64,000 bases of DNA from Adhaeribacter swui (GCF_014217805.1 NZ_CP055156.1:744001-808000), one strand, 5' to 3'; numbered from the stretch's first letter, positions 16,728 to 26,618 are shown. The notes: generated from the sequence alone by a model not told the origin. Program-made: numbers and translations.

Positions 16728-19694
16728 TTATGAAGTTCTGATTTCCGGACGGGGCTTGCGCGGTTTGGATGGCGCTTTTTTGCTTTTCTCGGCGGGTAGG
16801 CTTTGAGCCGGTGCAGCGGGAGCCGACGGCGCTACAGCTTCTTTGGCCGGGTTACCCTCGGTATCTAATTCTACTATTTCGTAGCCTAATTTTTCCAGCC
16901 CGGGTTTAATCAAGGCTTTATCGCCTACAAGCATAATGCTCATTTTTTCCAGCGGCAGGTTTTTCTTGGCTAATGCGTTAATTTCGTCTTTGGTGATGTT
17001 CTGCAGGATTTCGTTTTGTTTTTTCACAAAGTCGGCTTCCAGGTTGTATTTCACGATATTATTTAAAAATAACGCTTTCTGGTAAGGAGTTTCGTACTTC
17101 AGGGCATCGCGCTGGCCTACCGAACTTTTCAGGAAAGCCAGTTCATCGTCTTGAATACCCTGGTCGCGGAAATTTTTAATTTCTTTGATAAATTCCACTA
17201 CCGCACTATCCGATACGTTGGCCCGTACACCCGCCTGGGCAGTAAATGGCCCTACCAGTTCGGTACCCGAGTAAGCCGAACGAGCGCCGTAGGTATAGCC
17301 TTTATCTTCGCGCAAATTTAAATTGATACGGCTGTTAAAGTTACCACCCAAGGTGTAATTCATTAAACCAGATTTGTAGTATTCGCCGGTAGCATCAAAA
17401 GGCAAAGCCAAATAACCAATCCGGATTTCGGACTGGGCTGCTTTTTCTTTATCCACGATAAATACTTTGGTTTTATCAACGGCGGGCGCGGGTGGCAATG
17501 CCGGCATAGTTACCGGTTTGGCTGGCCATTTATTTAAAAATGCCAGTTTAGGCATCATATTCTGCTGATTAATATCGCCCACAATAACCAAGTTGGTAAC
17601 CGACGGCGAAAAATTATCCTGGTAGAATTTTTTCACATCTTCCAGGGTAATGTTTTTTACGGTGGTGGCCGTGCCTAGCGTAGGAATTGCCAGAATATTG
17701 CTTTCCCCGTAAAGCAGTTTGTTATATACGTTATCCGCAATAACCGTGGGCTGAGTAGCTTGGTTGGCAATTTGCTCTAAACGTTGTTTTTTTAAACGGT
17801 CAAAATCAGCGGCATCAAAGCGCGGATGCAGCATCCGTTCTTCGAGTAAAGCAATGGTCGCGTCCAGGTTTTTCACCTGCGACTCTACCGAAACGTTAAT
17901 GGACTCGGTACCACCTGAAATAGAAATGGTGCTGCCTAGTTTTTCCAGTTCACTGCTCAGTTCTTCGGCGGTATACTTTTCGGAAGACTCGTTGAGCATG
18001 GCCGCAGTTAACGAAGCAATACCCGCCCGCGACGGATCTTTAGCTGATAGTTTATGCCCGCCTTGTACGCTAAATAAAAGCGTTACCATCGGCACTTCTT
18101 TGTTTTCGGTACCAATTACTTTAATGCCGTTTGCCAGGTTAGCGCGGTAAAAAGGAGGAACCGTTACGACAGGGTTTTTACCAGAACCCGGGCGCTTGCT
18201 GCGATCGAAGTTATCTTTAGGTTTTACGTATTTTAAACCGGCGTACTCGTTGGCCGGCGCTTTATAGCCTGTATTAGACGGTTTATAATTATCAGCTTTA
18301 GCTACGGCCTGCGATTGGCCTTTGGGAACTACACTTAAAATTACGGCGTGTTTGTTTTTAATGTATTGATTAAATACGCGCATAACATCGGCTTTGGTTA
18401 CGGCCATGTACCGCTTGTATTCTTTCGGCAGGTCGTTGGGGTTACCGGTAAATGTTTGGCTGGAAGCTAACCGCGACACTTTCCCCGATACGCTTTCCAG
18501 GCTATTGATAATATCGGACTCGTATTTAGCTTTAAAGCGGGTAATCGCATCGTCGGTAACACCGGTTTTTTCAAATTCTTCTAGCGACGCCCGCACAATT
18601 TTTTCCATGTCGGCCAGGGTTTGGCCCGGGAAAGGCAGCACCTGTAGGGTAAACTCCCCGGAAAGCTCCGTAGCCGGGTGACCGGCATTGGCCTGCACGG
18701 CTTTTTCGGCTTTTATTAAATTTTTGTATAGAATGGAGTTTTTGCCGCCGCCTAAAATTTCGGCCAGGCAATCCAGCGGCGCTTCGTCGGGATGGCGGTT
18801 AGGTACGGTAGGATAAACCATTTGCAACAGCGGGAACCGCACATTGTCTTCGTAAGAAACGTACCGGTCCTGGGGCAAACTAACGGCTGGCAATTTCATG
18901 TTTTTAACTTCCGGCCCCCGCGGAATGGAGCCGAAGTATTTTTCTGCCATTTTTACTACTTCCTGCGGATTTACGTCGCCGCCCACGGTAACGGTAGCAT
19001 TATTAGGGCCATACCAACGCAGGAAAAAGTTTTTCAGGTCGTCTACGTTTACCCGGTTTAAATCTTCGATGTAGCCAATCGTGAGCCAGGAATACGGGTG
19101 CCCATACGGATATAAAGCCCGGACAGTAGTTTCGCCCACTAAGCCGTAAGGCCGGTTATCGTAATTTTGGCCCCGCTCGTTTTTAACAGTTGCCCGTTGA
19201 ATTTCAAATTTTTTCTGAGTAACGGCATCTAGCAAAAAGCCCATCCGGTCGGCTTCGAGCCAGAGTGCTGTTTCGAGCTGATTGCTCGGAATGGTTTCGA
19301 AATAGTTGGTACGGTCGCGATTGGTAGTACCGTTTAAAGTACCGCCCGCCTGACTCACCAATTTAAAATGTTCCTCGTCGGCTACGTTATCCGAGCCCTG
19401 AAACATCATGTGTTCAAAAAAATGCGCGAAACCCGATTTACCTACTTCTTCGCGCGCCGAACCTACGTGGTAGGTCACATCTACGTGCACAATCGGGTCG
19501 GAGTGGTCTTCGTGCACCACCAAGGTAAGGCCATTGGGCAATACGTACTTTTCAAACGGAATCACTAATTCGCTGCCTTTCCGGGTAACTTTTTCCACGA
19601 GTTTGGTAGTAGTATCCGGCTTTTGGGCGTTTATCTGTATGGGTAAGGCTAATAAAGCGCACCCCAAAATGGTTAATTTTACTTTTTTAAACAT
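16728..19694 (-). CDS. M16 family zinc metallopeptidase, two-module secreted protein
   Basis: A 988-residue insulinase-family protein with a signal peptide (cleavage near INAQ, residue 24). The first module holds the inverted zinc motif HFFEH (His91, Glu94, His95) and the third ligand Glu173 in KNERGQ. The second module (about 515-940) has the same fold but no HxxEH, as in two-module clam-shell M16 enzymes. The last 40 residues are Pro/Ala/Lys-rich, ending in KPRKPRPEIRTS. It probably degrades peptides in the periplasm; the substrate is unknown. It is a single gene with a strong terminator. Confidence 0.93.
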   Translation of the reverse strand: MFKKVKLTILGCALLALPIQINAQKPDTTTKLVEKVTRKGSELVIPFEKYVLPNGLTLVVHEDHSDPIVHVDVTYHVGSAREEVGKSGFAHFFEHMMFQGSDNVADEEHFKLVSQAGGTLNGTTNRDRTNYFETIPSNQLETALWLEADRMGFLLDAVTQKKFEIQRATVKNERGQNYDNRPYGLVGETTVRALYPYGHPYSWLTIGYIEDLNRVNVDDLKNFFLRWYGPNNATVTVGGDVNPQEVVKMAEKYFGSIPRGPEVKNMKLPAVSLPQDRYVSYEDNVRFPLLQMVYPTVPNRHPDEAPLDCLAEILGGGKNSILYKNLIKAEKAVQANAGHPATELSGEFTLQVLPFPGQTLADMEKIVRASLEEFEKTGVTDDAITRFKAKYESDIINSLESVSGKVSRLASSQTFTGNPNDLPKEYKRYMAVTKADVMRVFNQYIKNKHAVILSVVPKGQSQAVAKADNYKPSNTGYKAPANEYAGLKYVKPKDNFDRSKRPGSGKNPVVTVPPFYRANLANGIKVIGTENKEVPMVTLLFSVQGGHKLSAKDPSRAGIASLTAAMLNESSEKYTAEELSSELEKLGSTISISGGTESINVSVESQVKNLDATIALLEERMLHPRFDAADFDRLKKQRLEQIANQATQPTVIADNVYNKLLYGESNILAIPTLGTATTVKNITLEDVKKFYQDNFSPSVTNLVIVGDINQQNMMPKLAFLNKWPAKPVTMPALPPAPAVDKTKVFIVDKEKAAQSEIRIGYLALPFDATGEYYKSGLMNYTLGGNFNSRINLNLREDKGYTYGARSAYSGTELVGPFTAQAGVRANVSDSAVVEFIKEIKNFRDQGIQDDELAFLKSSVGQRDALKYETPYQKALFLNNIVKYNLEADFVKKQNEILQNITKDEINALAKKNLPLEKMSIMLVGDKALIKPGLEKLGYEIVELDTEGNPAKEAVAPSAPAAPAQSLPAEKSKKAPSKPRKPRPEIRTS

Positions 19695-20076
19695 AGAACT
19701 AGAGAAAAATCAATCTTACTGTAATTATATAAAATCTTTCTCTAATTATGGCAGTCAGATGGACTTAATTAGCAGGTTTTGAATTTAATTAAACAGGTAG
19801 AGTTGTAAGACAAAGCGCTTTTTTAAATTGATGGTTAAGCTAACAGAAGTTTTAAAAAGAATTTAGAGGAGAGATTTAGCTGTGATTTGTAAACCGTTTG
19901 TGAAGACACAAACGGCGGCAGTGTGGCAGTATGGAACGAGCACCGGCTTTATAAAAATAATACTTTCCGACCGCCTGGGGCAGTGCCTTCACTGAACGCT
20001 TCTTAGAAATTTTTTAATTTATCAGATTGCAAGCGAGTTAGCTTGCTGTGCGGCTAACTAAATTAACGCAACCAGT
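19695..20076. other. Gene-free stretch
   Basis: About 380 bases upstream of the M16 peptidase gene and beyond the 3' end of wrbA. I see no gene, RNA or clear promoter box in it. Confidence 0.4.
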
Positions 20077-20114
20077 AAAATTATTCTTCCGGAACGCGCC
20101 AGAAGAATAATTTT
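20077..20114 (-). terminator. Terminator of wrbA
   Basis: A perfect 13-bp AT-rich stem (20077-20089 with 20102-20114) with a GC-rich 12-base loop, directly after the wrbA stop. Confidence 0.75.
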
Positions 20115-20121
20115 TAAAAAT

Positions 20122-20733
20122 TTACGCATTTAAGCCTTGTTTTACCCAACCCGCTACGGTTACTGTTCTTTGAGCCTGGTGGATTACGGCTTCGCGCACA
20201 TCGGTTTTCATGCCTTCCCGGTCCACGGCTACGCTGGTACCGTACGGGTTACCGCCGGCGGCAAAAAGTACGGCATCGGTGTAGCCCGGAGCTGCAACAA
20301 TAGCGCCCCAGTGGTACATGGTGTTGTATAAAGCCAGCAAGGTAGATTCCTGACCACCGTGCGGGTTTTGCGCCGAAGTCATGCCGCTTACTACTTTGTT
20401 GGCTAGTTTTCCCTGGCTCCACAAACCACCGGTAGAATCTAAGAACTCTTTTAATTGCGCGGGCAAATTTCCGTAACGCGTCGGCATACTAAAAATAATG
20501 GCGTCGGCCCACTCCAAATCATTTAACGAAACTTGCGGTACGTCTTTAGTAGCTTCGATGTGCGCTTGCCATGCCGGATTTTGCGCAATGTTTTCGGCAG
20601 GTGCCAGTTCTTTTACTTTTAAAACTTTGGTTTCGGCACCGGCTTGTTGCCCTCCTTCGGCAGCCCATTGGGCCAGTTGGTAATTGGTACCGGTAGCGCT
20701 GTAATAAATAACCGCTAATTTTACTTGACTCAT
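20122..20733 (-). CDS. wrbA: NAD(P)H:quinone oxidoreductase, WrbA type flavodoxin
   Basis: The enzyme performs two-electron reduction of quinones with FMN. The FMN phosphate loop is YYSATGTNYQLA near the start; SMPTRYGNLPAQLKEFLDSTGGLW and the later GGQESTLLALYNTMYHWGAIV contact the flavin and match WrbA. The final third includes AAGGNPYGTS. I start at the ATG at 20733 (203 aa), because the only longer reading uses a TTG at 20763 and adds ten residues outside the conserved fold. Single gene; its own terminator follows. Confidence 0.92.
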   Translation of the reverse strand: MSQVKLAVIYYSATGTNYQLAQWAAEGGQQAGAETKVLKVKELAPAENIAQNPAWQAHIEATKDVPQVSLNDLEWADAIIFSMPTRYGNLPAQLKEFLDSTGGLWSQGKLANKVVSGMTSAQNPHGGQESTLLALYNTMYHWGAIVAAPGYTDAVLFAAGGNPYGTSVAVDREGMKTDVREAVIHQAQRTVTVAGWVKQGLNA

Positions 20734-20969
20734 AGTTCTTAATAGGTGTTTAGTGATAGACAAAAAGGAACTGTAAAAGAATAAGATATAAGCTTTTAAC
20801 TCTTAACGCTGCTTTTTGTTCAGGTAAATAATATTATAATAAAGGCGCAGTTTACACACATATTCCTATGTGTAATGCAGCAAAGCCTAGCAAGCGATTT
20901 AAAGCCAAATAAAAAGGCATTTTTTAAATTTTTTCATTTTCAGAAATTATCAAATCAGGTTAATTATAA
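20734..20969. other. Gene-free stretch upstream of wrbA
   Basis: AT-rich DNA between the wrbA start and the aldehyde dehydrogenase terminator. No gene or clear promoter box is visible. Confidence 0.4.
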
Positions 20970-21017
20970 AAAAGTGGCCTTTAGTCTTTATGTATGTAAA
21001 GGTTAAAGGCCACTTTT
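20970..21017 (-). terminator. Large hairpin terminator
   Basis: A 14-bp perfect stem (20970-20983 with 21004-21017) encloses a second small stem CTTTA/TAAAG. It lies about 60 bases beyond the aldehyde dehydrogenase stop. Confidence 0.75.
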
Positions 21018-21022
21018 AAAGA

Positions 21023-21076
21023 ATCTAGTGTCTAAAGTCTAATGTCCAGTATCTAGTGTCTAGTGTCTAAAATCTA
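21023..21076. repeat. Degenerate tandem repeat of TCTAGTG/TCTAATG units
   Basis: Between the hairpin and the aldehyde dehydrogenase stop, the pattern (T)CTAGTGTCTA recurs at least five times with small changes (for example 21024-21034, 21051-21060, 21058-21068). It touches the last codon of the gene. No coding sense is visible. Confidence 0.6.
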
Positions 21077-22534
21077 AATCGGATACTCGCGCGGAGTAAC
21101 CTGCACACTGATCCATTGCACGGTAGTCATTTCGTCCAGGATAAAGCCGTTGCCAAACCGACCAACGCCGGAATCTTTTTCGCCGCCGAAGGGGGTACTG
21201 GGTTCATCGTTCACCGATTGATCGTTGATGTGAATCATGCCGGTTTCTACGCGTTTCGCTAACTGAATGCCCCGTTGCAAGTCGCGGGTATGCAGGGCAC
21301 CGCTTAAACCAAAATCGGTACCGTTGGCTAACGCAATGGCTTCTTCATCGTCTTTAAACGTGATAATACCGGCTGCCGGGCCAAAAACTTCTTCCTGAAA
21401 GATGGGGCTATCTTTATTAACGTTGGTTAAAATGGTAGGTAATACTACATTGCCTTCGGCGGTGCCACCTATTTCCACCTTAGCGCCCGCTTTTACCGAT
21501 CGGTCAATTAAATCTAAAACGCGTTTTACAGATTTGTTATCAATCAAAGGCCCTATAAAAGTATCTGGTTCAGCGGGGTTGCCGTATTTTAAGGTTTTAG
21601 TTTTTACTACCAGCTTTTGGGTAAACTCTGCCGCGATACTTTCGTGAATCAAAATGCGGTTCGTGGACATGCAAATTTGTCCCTGGTGCAAAAACCGCCC
21701 AAAAACCACCGAATCTACAGCCCGGTTTATATCGGCATCGTCCAGAATAATAAAAGCGTTGTTGCCGCCCAGTTCCAACGCTAGTTTTTTTAAGCCTTCG
21801 CCGCCAATTTTGCCAATGCCTTTGCCCACGGGCGTAGAACCGGTAAACGAAATTAAGCGGCTCGCCGGGTGACCAGTAAAATAATCGCCGATAACGCTGG
21901 ACTTACCCACTACCACGTTTAAAACTCCGGCCGGCAAACCGGCTTCTTCCAAAACTTTGGCCGTAAAAGTACCCCCGGTAACCGGCGATTGCGAAGCGGG
22001 TTTCACCACTACGGTGTTGCCCACTGCCAGCGCCGGCGCAATGGTACGCATCGATAAATACAGTGGAAAGTTCCAGGGGCTGATTAAAGCCACCACCCCC
22101 AAAGCTTTGCGGTACACGTAACTTTCTTTGCCACTGATACCCGAAGGAATAATCATGCCGTGCATCCGGCTAGGGTAACCCGAAGCCTCCAACAGCATGT
22201 CGCAGGTATTTTGGAATTCAATCTGGGCTTTTAATACCGTACTGCCGGCTTCTTTCACGAGCCACTCAATAGCTTCTTCTTTACGTTCCTGAAAAATTTC
22301 GACGGCTTTTAATAAGATTTGCCTACGTTCGAGCGGGTTGCTCTGGCTCCAGGTTTTTGACCGTTCTTTAGCTACCCGAAAAGCTTCGTCTACATCCTGG
22401 GTGCTGGCGCTTTTAAAGGAATTAATTACCGAATCATCAAACGGGTTCAGGTTATCTAGTTGGTCATTTTCGCTGCCATCGCGCCATTGGCCATCTATAA
22501 ATTGTTTATTTAGATTTTGGTATGTTGCTGCCAT
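21074..22534 (-). CDS. NAD(P)-dependent aldehyde dehydrogenase
   Basis: A cytoplasmic enzyme oxidising an aldehyde to the acid. Visible motifs are LISPWNFPL (catalytic Asn region), VVKPASQSPVTGG, FTGSTPVGKGIG, the general-base Glu in ALELGGNNAF, the catalytic Cys in HQGQICMSTNR, and EEVFGPAAGI. The sequence is closest in style to benzaldehyde/vanillin-type dehydrogenases, but the substrate is unknown. I start at ATG 22534 (486 aa), where the typical N-terminus MAATYQNLNKQFIDGQW begins; an upstream ATG at 22576 would add 14 residues including SSYYYLK. Confidence 0.93.
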   Translation of the reverse strand: MAATYQNLNKQFIDGQWRDGSENDQLDNLNPFDDSVINSFKSASTQDVDEAFRVAKERSKTWSQSNPLERRQILLKAVEIFQERKEEAIEWLVKEAGSTVLKAQIEFQNTCDMLLEASGYPSRMHGMIIPSGISGKESYVYRKALGVVALISPWNFPLYLSMRTIAPALAVGNTVVVKPASQSPVTGGTFTAKVLEEAGLPAGVLNVVVGKSSVIGDYFTGHPASRLISFTGSTPVGKGIGKIGGEGLKKLALELGGNNAFIILDDADINRAVDSVVFGRFLHQGQICMSTNRILIHESIAAEFTQKLVVKTKTLKYGNPAEPDTFIGPLIDNKSVKRVLDLIDRSVKAGAKVEIGGTAEGNVVLPTILTNVNKDSPIFQEEVFGPAAGIITFKDDEEAIALANGTDFGLSGALHTRDLQRGIQLAKRVETGMIHINDQSVNDEPSTPFGGEKDSGVGRFGNGFILDEMTTVQWISVQVTPREYPI

Positions 22535-22812
22535 TTTTAAATAATAGTAAGATGAAGTCTTTTTTACTAGGCTCATAAAGATTGGTTAACGCTGGCAGTA
22601 AATACTTTAGCCGGAACAAGTGAAATCCGTATTAAACGCAACAGAGTACTTACGCTTAGGTTATCGCTCATCGGAAATCAAGAATTTTAAAAAATTTACT
22701 TGTTGCCCGCTTACAAAAATTTAGAGCCAAATTATCCTAAATGCTAAAAAGTCCGTAAAGAAGGTTCCGGCCAAGCTGCCGGTGTTTTTGTTTCACTTTA
22801 ACAATCGACCTC

Positions 22813-23031
22813 ATGGAAAATAACGAGCAAAACACCCCTGATAAAAACGAAACCTTTATATCCTCGCAGGACCCATCGGGCCAGAACACGAAAACGCACG
22901 AAGAAGAAGGCGGCAAAGATTACTCAGAACACGGCCAGGGTGGCCAGGGCGCTAAATCGACAGATGGCGACGAAAACACTACGCACGACCAGGGTAACGA
23001 AGAAAGTATCGCCGGCCGCGAAGACAGTTAA
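22813..23031 (+). CDS. Small, highly hydrophilic glycine-rich protein (hydrophilin-like)
   Basis: A 72-residue peptide almost without hydrophobic residues. It is about 14% Gly and rich in Glu, Asp, Asn, Gln, Ser and Thr. This composition matches the definition of hydrophilins, proteins linked to water stress, and it should be disordered. I do not recognise a family. It ends 12 bases before the MBL gene, so the two are likely co-transcribed. A short GC hairpin followed by TGTTTTTG (22767-22789) lies in its leader. Confidence 0.6.
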   Translation: MENNEQNTPDKNETFISSQDPSGQNTKTHEEEGGKDYSEHGQGGQGAKSTDGDENTTHDQGNEESIAGREDS

Positions 23032-23043
23032 ACCCCAATAAAC

Positions 23044-24078
23044 ATGGAAAACACGGCAGGTAAAACCACCCCCGATAAAAATCATTTTGCGGTGGCGCCC
23101 GGAGTAACGGGAATTAAAATTGTGTTCGTTAATTTATTTTTAGTAAGTAACCCAGATGGCTCCTGGGTATTGGTAGATGCGGGTTTGTACGGTTCGGCGG
23201 GTAAAATAAAGCACATTGCCGAAGGTTTGTACGGTAAAGGTAGTAAGCCTACAGCCATTATACTCACGCATGGCCACTTCGACCACGTGGGGGCTTTAAA
23301 GGAACTGGCCGCTGAATGGCAAGTACCAATTTACGCACATCCCTTAGAGATGCCTTATTTAACCGGCTTATCGGCCTACCCCCCACCCGACCCAAGCGTA
23401 GGTGGCGGCGCGATGGCGTACATGGCCTGGCTATACCCTAAAAAACCAATTGACGTAACCGGGCAAGTACAACCTTTACCCAGCGATGGATCGGTGCCGG
23501 GTTTAACCGGTTGGCAGTGGCTGCATACCCCAGGCCACACGGCAGGCCACATTTCCTTGTTCCGCGAAAGCGACCGTACTTTAATTGTGGGCGATGCCTT
23601 TAGTACCCGCGAACCCGAATCAGCAATTGCGGTGGTAACGGATAAAAAAGAAGTACACGGCCCTCCGGCGTATTATACCAGCGATTGGGTTGCGGCCCGA
23701 AACTCAGTGGAACTCTTGGCAGATTTACGCCCGGAAACCGTAGTGGGTGGCCACGGCATGCCCATGCACGGCGAAACAATGTTGTTTGAACTCGATGAAT
23801 TAGTACATTATTTTGATCAACTAGCTGTGCCCGCCATGGGTCGGTATGTAAACGAACCCGCCATTACCGATGAACGCGGCGTAGTAAAATTACCGCCGCC
23901 CGTTAATAACCCGGCGGTACCTAAAGCGTTAATAACCGCCGGTTTGGTTGCTTTAGCCGGTATGGCCGCTTTTGCCATTAGTCGGCGTAAAAACCAGAAC
24001 CATTTCCTGGATACGCTCGACGACAAACCATCGGATTACACTACTTACTCCGAAGAAACCACCAATAATTATCCTTAA
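23044..24078 (+). CDS. MBL-fold hydrolase with a C-terminal membrane anchor
   Basis: A 344-residue protein. The metallo-beta-lactamase core (about 15-240) shows all metal ligands: THGHFDHVG (His76, His78, Asp80, His81), the His of HTPGHTAGH, and Asp in IVGDAFS; a later GGHGMPMHG supplies the last histidine. Near the C-terminus one span (about 299-316, ALITAGLVALAGMAAFAI) is followed by SRRKNQ, implying a tail anchor with the catalytic domain most simply outside or facing the membrane. There is no N-terminal signal. The substrate is unknown; relatives include glyoxalase-II and lactonase-type enzymes. It shares a unit with the hydrophilin-like gene. Confidence 0.85.
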   Translation: MENTAGKTTPDKNHFAVAPGVTGIKIVFVNLFLVSNPDGSWVLVDAGLYGSAGKIKHIAEGLYGKGSKPTAIILTHGHFDHVGALKELAAEWQVPIYAHPLEMPYLTGLSAYPPPDPSVGGGAMAYMAWLYPKKPIDVTGQVQPLPSDGSVPGLTGWQWLHTPGHTAGHISLFRESDRTLIVGDAFSTREPESAIAVVTDKKEVHGPPAYYTSDWVAARNSVELLADLRPETVVGGHGMPMHGETMLFELDELVHYFDQLAVPAMGRYVNEPAITDERGVVKLPPPVNNPAVPKALITAGLVALAGMAAFAISRRKNQNHFLDTLDDKPSDYTTYSEETTNNYP

Positions 24079-24120
24079 GTAAAATAAGATTTAACCAAGC
24101 AATCGCGCTATCGATGCTTT

Positions 24121-24155
24121 ACCAGAAAGCAGACCCTGAGGGTCTGCTTTCTGGT
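24121..24155. terminator. Strong terminator between convergent genes
   Basis: A perfect 16-bp stem (24121-24136 with 24140-24155) with the 3-base loop TGA. It lies between the MBL gene (plus) and the response regulator gene (minus). Confidence 0.85.
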
Positions 24156-24206
24156 TATAACTCTATTTTTTTAAAATTTTCAATTTTTAGGTTACCCGGA
24201 ACAAGG

Positions 24207-24602
24207 TTAGCCTTTATTTAATTCGTTTTGAATATTTTGAATATCCTCCGACCGGATGGGTTTCTGAATAAAACCGGTTACTAAAGGATATTCTTTGCTT
24301 TTTAGCTCGTCGGCATATTCCAGGGAAGAAGTGAGAATATAAATTTTACAGGCAGTTATTAAAGTTTGCTGATACGGGGCTAAAGCATCCAGAAACTGCC
24401 AGCCACTTAAAAACGGCATGTTTAAATCCAGTAATAGCAAAGCTGGCAACTCGTTGGTTATACTATCAATAATACTGTTTAACGCATCTTCGGGCTGATG
24501 AAAAGTAATGATTTCGCCAGTAAACTGATGCATTTTTAACAAGTGTTTGGTTAACAAAGCACTAATGGCATCATCATCCACCAAAAAAGTTTTCCGGCCC
24601 AT
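24207..24602 (-). CDS. Single-domain response regulator
   Basis: A 131-residue receiver domain and nothing else. The acidic pocket is VDDDA (Asp9-Asp11), the phospho-acceptor Asp59 is in LLLLDLNMP, the Thr/Ser switch is in YILTSS, and the Lys is in GFIQKPI. With no output domain it probably works by protein contact or as a phosphorelay shuttle. Its start codon overlaps the last base of the kinase gene, so both are translated from one message, and the kinase is the obvious partner. Confidence 0.93.
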   Translation of the reverse strand: MGRKTFLVDDDAISALLTKHLLKMHQFTGEIITFHQPEDALNSIIDSITNELPALLLLDLNMPFLSGWQFLDALAPYQQTLITACKIYILTSSLEYADELKSKEYPLVTGFIQKPIRSEDIQNIQNELNKG

Positions 24603-26446
24603 TATGGTAAGTTTATGATAAACCTGGTTCCTTCATTTACCTGACTATTTATTCCGATGTGTCCGCCTAAAGCTTCTACGTGGGTTTTAACCAAAAATAA
24701 ACCCATGCCCCGGCCTTCTACATTCCGGTGAAACCTTTTATAAAGTTTAAAAATATTTTCGCCAATTTTATTTAAATCTAACCCGGAGCCATTATCGGCT
24801 ACCACTATTTCGGTGCCAGAACCTGGGTAATTGCGGTAAGTAACCTGTATTTGCAGCGGGCGCTCGGCTGACCGGTATTTAATAGCATTGGAAAGCAAAT
24901 TGTAAAATATACTATACAAATAAGCTTTTTTAGAAATTAAGTTACAATCGCCTTCTAAACAAAACGAAACTTTTCCTTGGTGTTGATTAAGCGAATCCTG
25001 CAGGTTAGCTACCGCTTGCTGGTACACCTCTTCGATGCTAAATTTTTCTTTGGCAGCGGCGTTTTGATTGTCGCGGATAGATAAAATAGCGTTTAAATCT
25101 TTTAAGATGGTGTTTAATTGCTCTACCGTTATTTGTAGATTTTTTAACGAAGTATCAAATACTTCATGGTCTTTATCGACCATGGTTAAAAGGTTGGCCA
25201 GACCAAGGGCAGTAGCAACAGGAGCCCGTAAGTTGTGCGATACAATGTAGGTAAATTGCTTTAAATCGCGGTTGTGGTCGAATAAGTCTTTGGTAAGCTG
25301 GCGCATTTCCAGCTCTGCCTTTTTTTTGCTGGTAATATCTACCTGGGTGGCTACAAACTTTTCGGGTTGTCCGGCTTCGTTAAAAATCGGATTTATTTCC
25401 ATGGCTACCCACAACTCTTCCCCATTTTTTTTATAATTTAAAATTTCCACGGCAATCGGTTCGGCCTTCCTTATTTTTTCCTGAATTTGCGCCATGGTTT
25501 CGGGGTTAGTTAAAGAACCCGTAAGAAAATTCCCGGGCTTTTTGCCAATTACTTCCTCAAAAGTATAGCCGGTGAGTCGGGTAAAGCTGTTATTTACCCA
25601 TTCAATATTCTCGTAATTATCTGTAATAATAACGCCGTTGGTGGTTTTATCGGCTACCAACGACAGCAGTTCTAACTGCGCTTCGGCTTTTTTCTTGGCG
25701 GTTATATCTTTTATCACACACTGGATACCTTCCAGGTTACCTTTTAATAAAATTGGAACTCCGGTAATTTGCAAATCCAGCAGACTGCCATCTTTTTTAA
25801 AAAACTGCAGTTCAAGGGTTTTAATTTCGCCTTTAAGTACTTGTTGGATAGCTGAAGACGCCAAAGGCCAAAAAGCCTCCGGAATATATTTATAATAAAA
25901 CGCCCCAATAGTTTCCTCAGCCGAATAGCCTGACATATGATAAAAAAGAAGATTAGCCTTAACAATCCGGCCACTTTTATCGAGTAAAATTAAAGCATCC
26001 GGATAGTCTTGAAATAAGGATTTGTAGTAAACCTGCGCTTTTTCTTCGTTTAACTGGGCTTTCCGTTGTTCGGTTATGTCCCGAGAATTAGTTACAATGC
26101 CTTTAATGTTTTTATCATGCAGCATGTTAGAGAAATGGCAATCCAGCCAACGCCACTCGCCATTTTTATTGCGAAACCGGAACGGAGCCGCTTGCACACT
26201 TTTTTCGGCTGTAGCAAATGCCAACGCTTGCATCACTAACGAAATATCATGCGGATGTAAATAATGGTACGCGTTGGTACCAATTAGCTCTTCGGGGCAA
26301 TACCCCAGGTGTCGCCGAATAGATTGCCCTACGTACTTATAGGTTCCGGAACTATCCACCACCGAAATTAAATCACTGGAGTTCTCTACGATAGCGGAGA
26401 AAAAAGCTGGGCTAAGTGCTTGTATTTGTTCTTCTCTACAATCCAT
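24602..26446 (-). CDS. PAS-domain sensor histidine kinase (no membrane span)
   Basis: A 614-residue kinase with three PAS domains (about 12-125, 140-250, 260-375), a dimerisation/phospho-acceptor helix pair (about 385-455, His in FTYIVSHNLRAP) and an ATPase domain (about 490-614, with YNLLSNAIKY, VADNGSGLD and GRGMGLFLVKTHVE). No transmembrane segment is seen, so it senses a cytoplasmic cue. The third PAS has the GKKPGNFLTG sequence and lacks the LOV cysteine, so I do not call it a blue-light sensor. It overlaps the receiver gene by one base. Confidence 0.93.
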   Translation of the reverse strand: MDCREEQIQALSPAFFSAIVENSSDLISVVDSSGTYKYVGQSIRRHLGYCPEELIGTNAYHYLHPHDISLVMQALAFATAEKSVQAAPFRFRNKNGEWRWLDCHFSNMLHDKNIKGIVTNSRDITEQRKAQLNEEKAQVYYKSLFQDYPDALILLDKSGRIVKANLLFYHMSGYSAEETIGAFYYKYIPEAFWPLASSAIQQVLKGEIKTLELQFFKKDGSLLDLQITGVPILLKGNLEGIQCVIKDITAKKKAEAQLELLSLVADKTTNGVIITDNYENIEWVNNSFTRLTGYTFEEVIGKKPGNFLTGSLTNPETMAQIQEKIRKAEPIAVEILNYKKNGEELWVAMEINPIFNEAGQPEKFVATQVDITSKKKAELEMRQLTKDLFDHNRDLKQFTYIVSHNLRAPVATALGLANLLTMVDKDHEVFDTSLKNLQITVEQLNTILKDLNAILSIRDNQNAAAKEKFSIEEVYQQAVANLQDSLNQHQGKVSFCLEGDCNLISKKAYLYSIFYNLLSNAIKYRSAERPLQIQVTYRNYPGSGTEIVVADNGSGLDLNKIGENIFKLYKRFHRNVEGRGMGLFLVKTHVEALGGHIGINSQVNEGTRFIINLP

Positions 26447-26618
26447 CTGTATTTATACGCCATTAACCAGGAAACAAGAGGTAGGGAAACCAATTTTTTA
26501 ATTTTAAAGTACAAAATAAATACTTTTTTAAAAAACCGATCTCGTTATTTTAAATGATGGATTTGCCTTGTTAAATGTAATTTTAAACCTATCAGCTTAC
26601 CAAATTAGAACACGAAAA

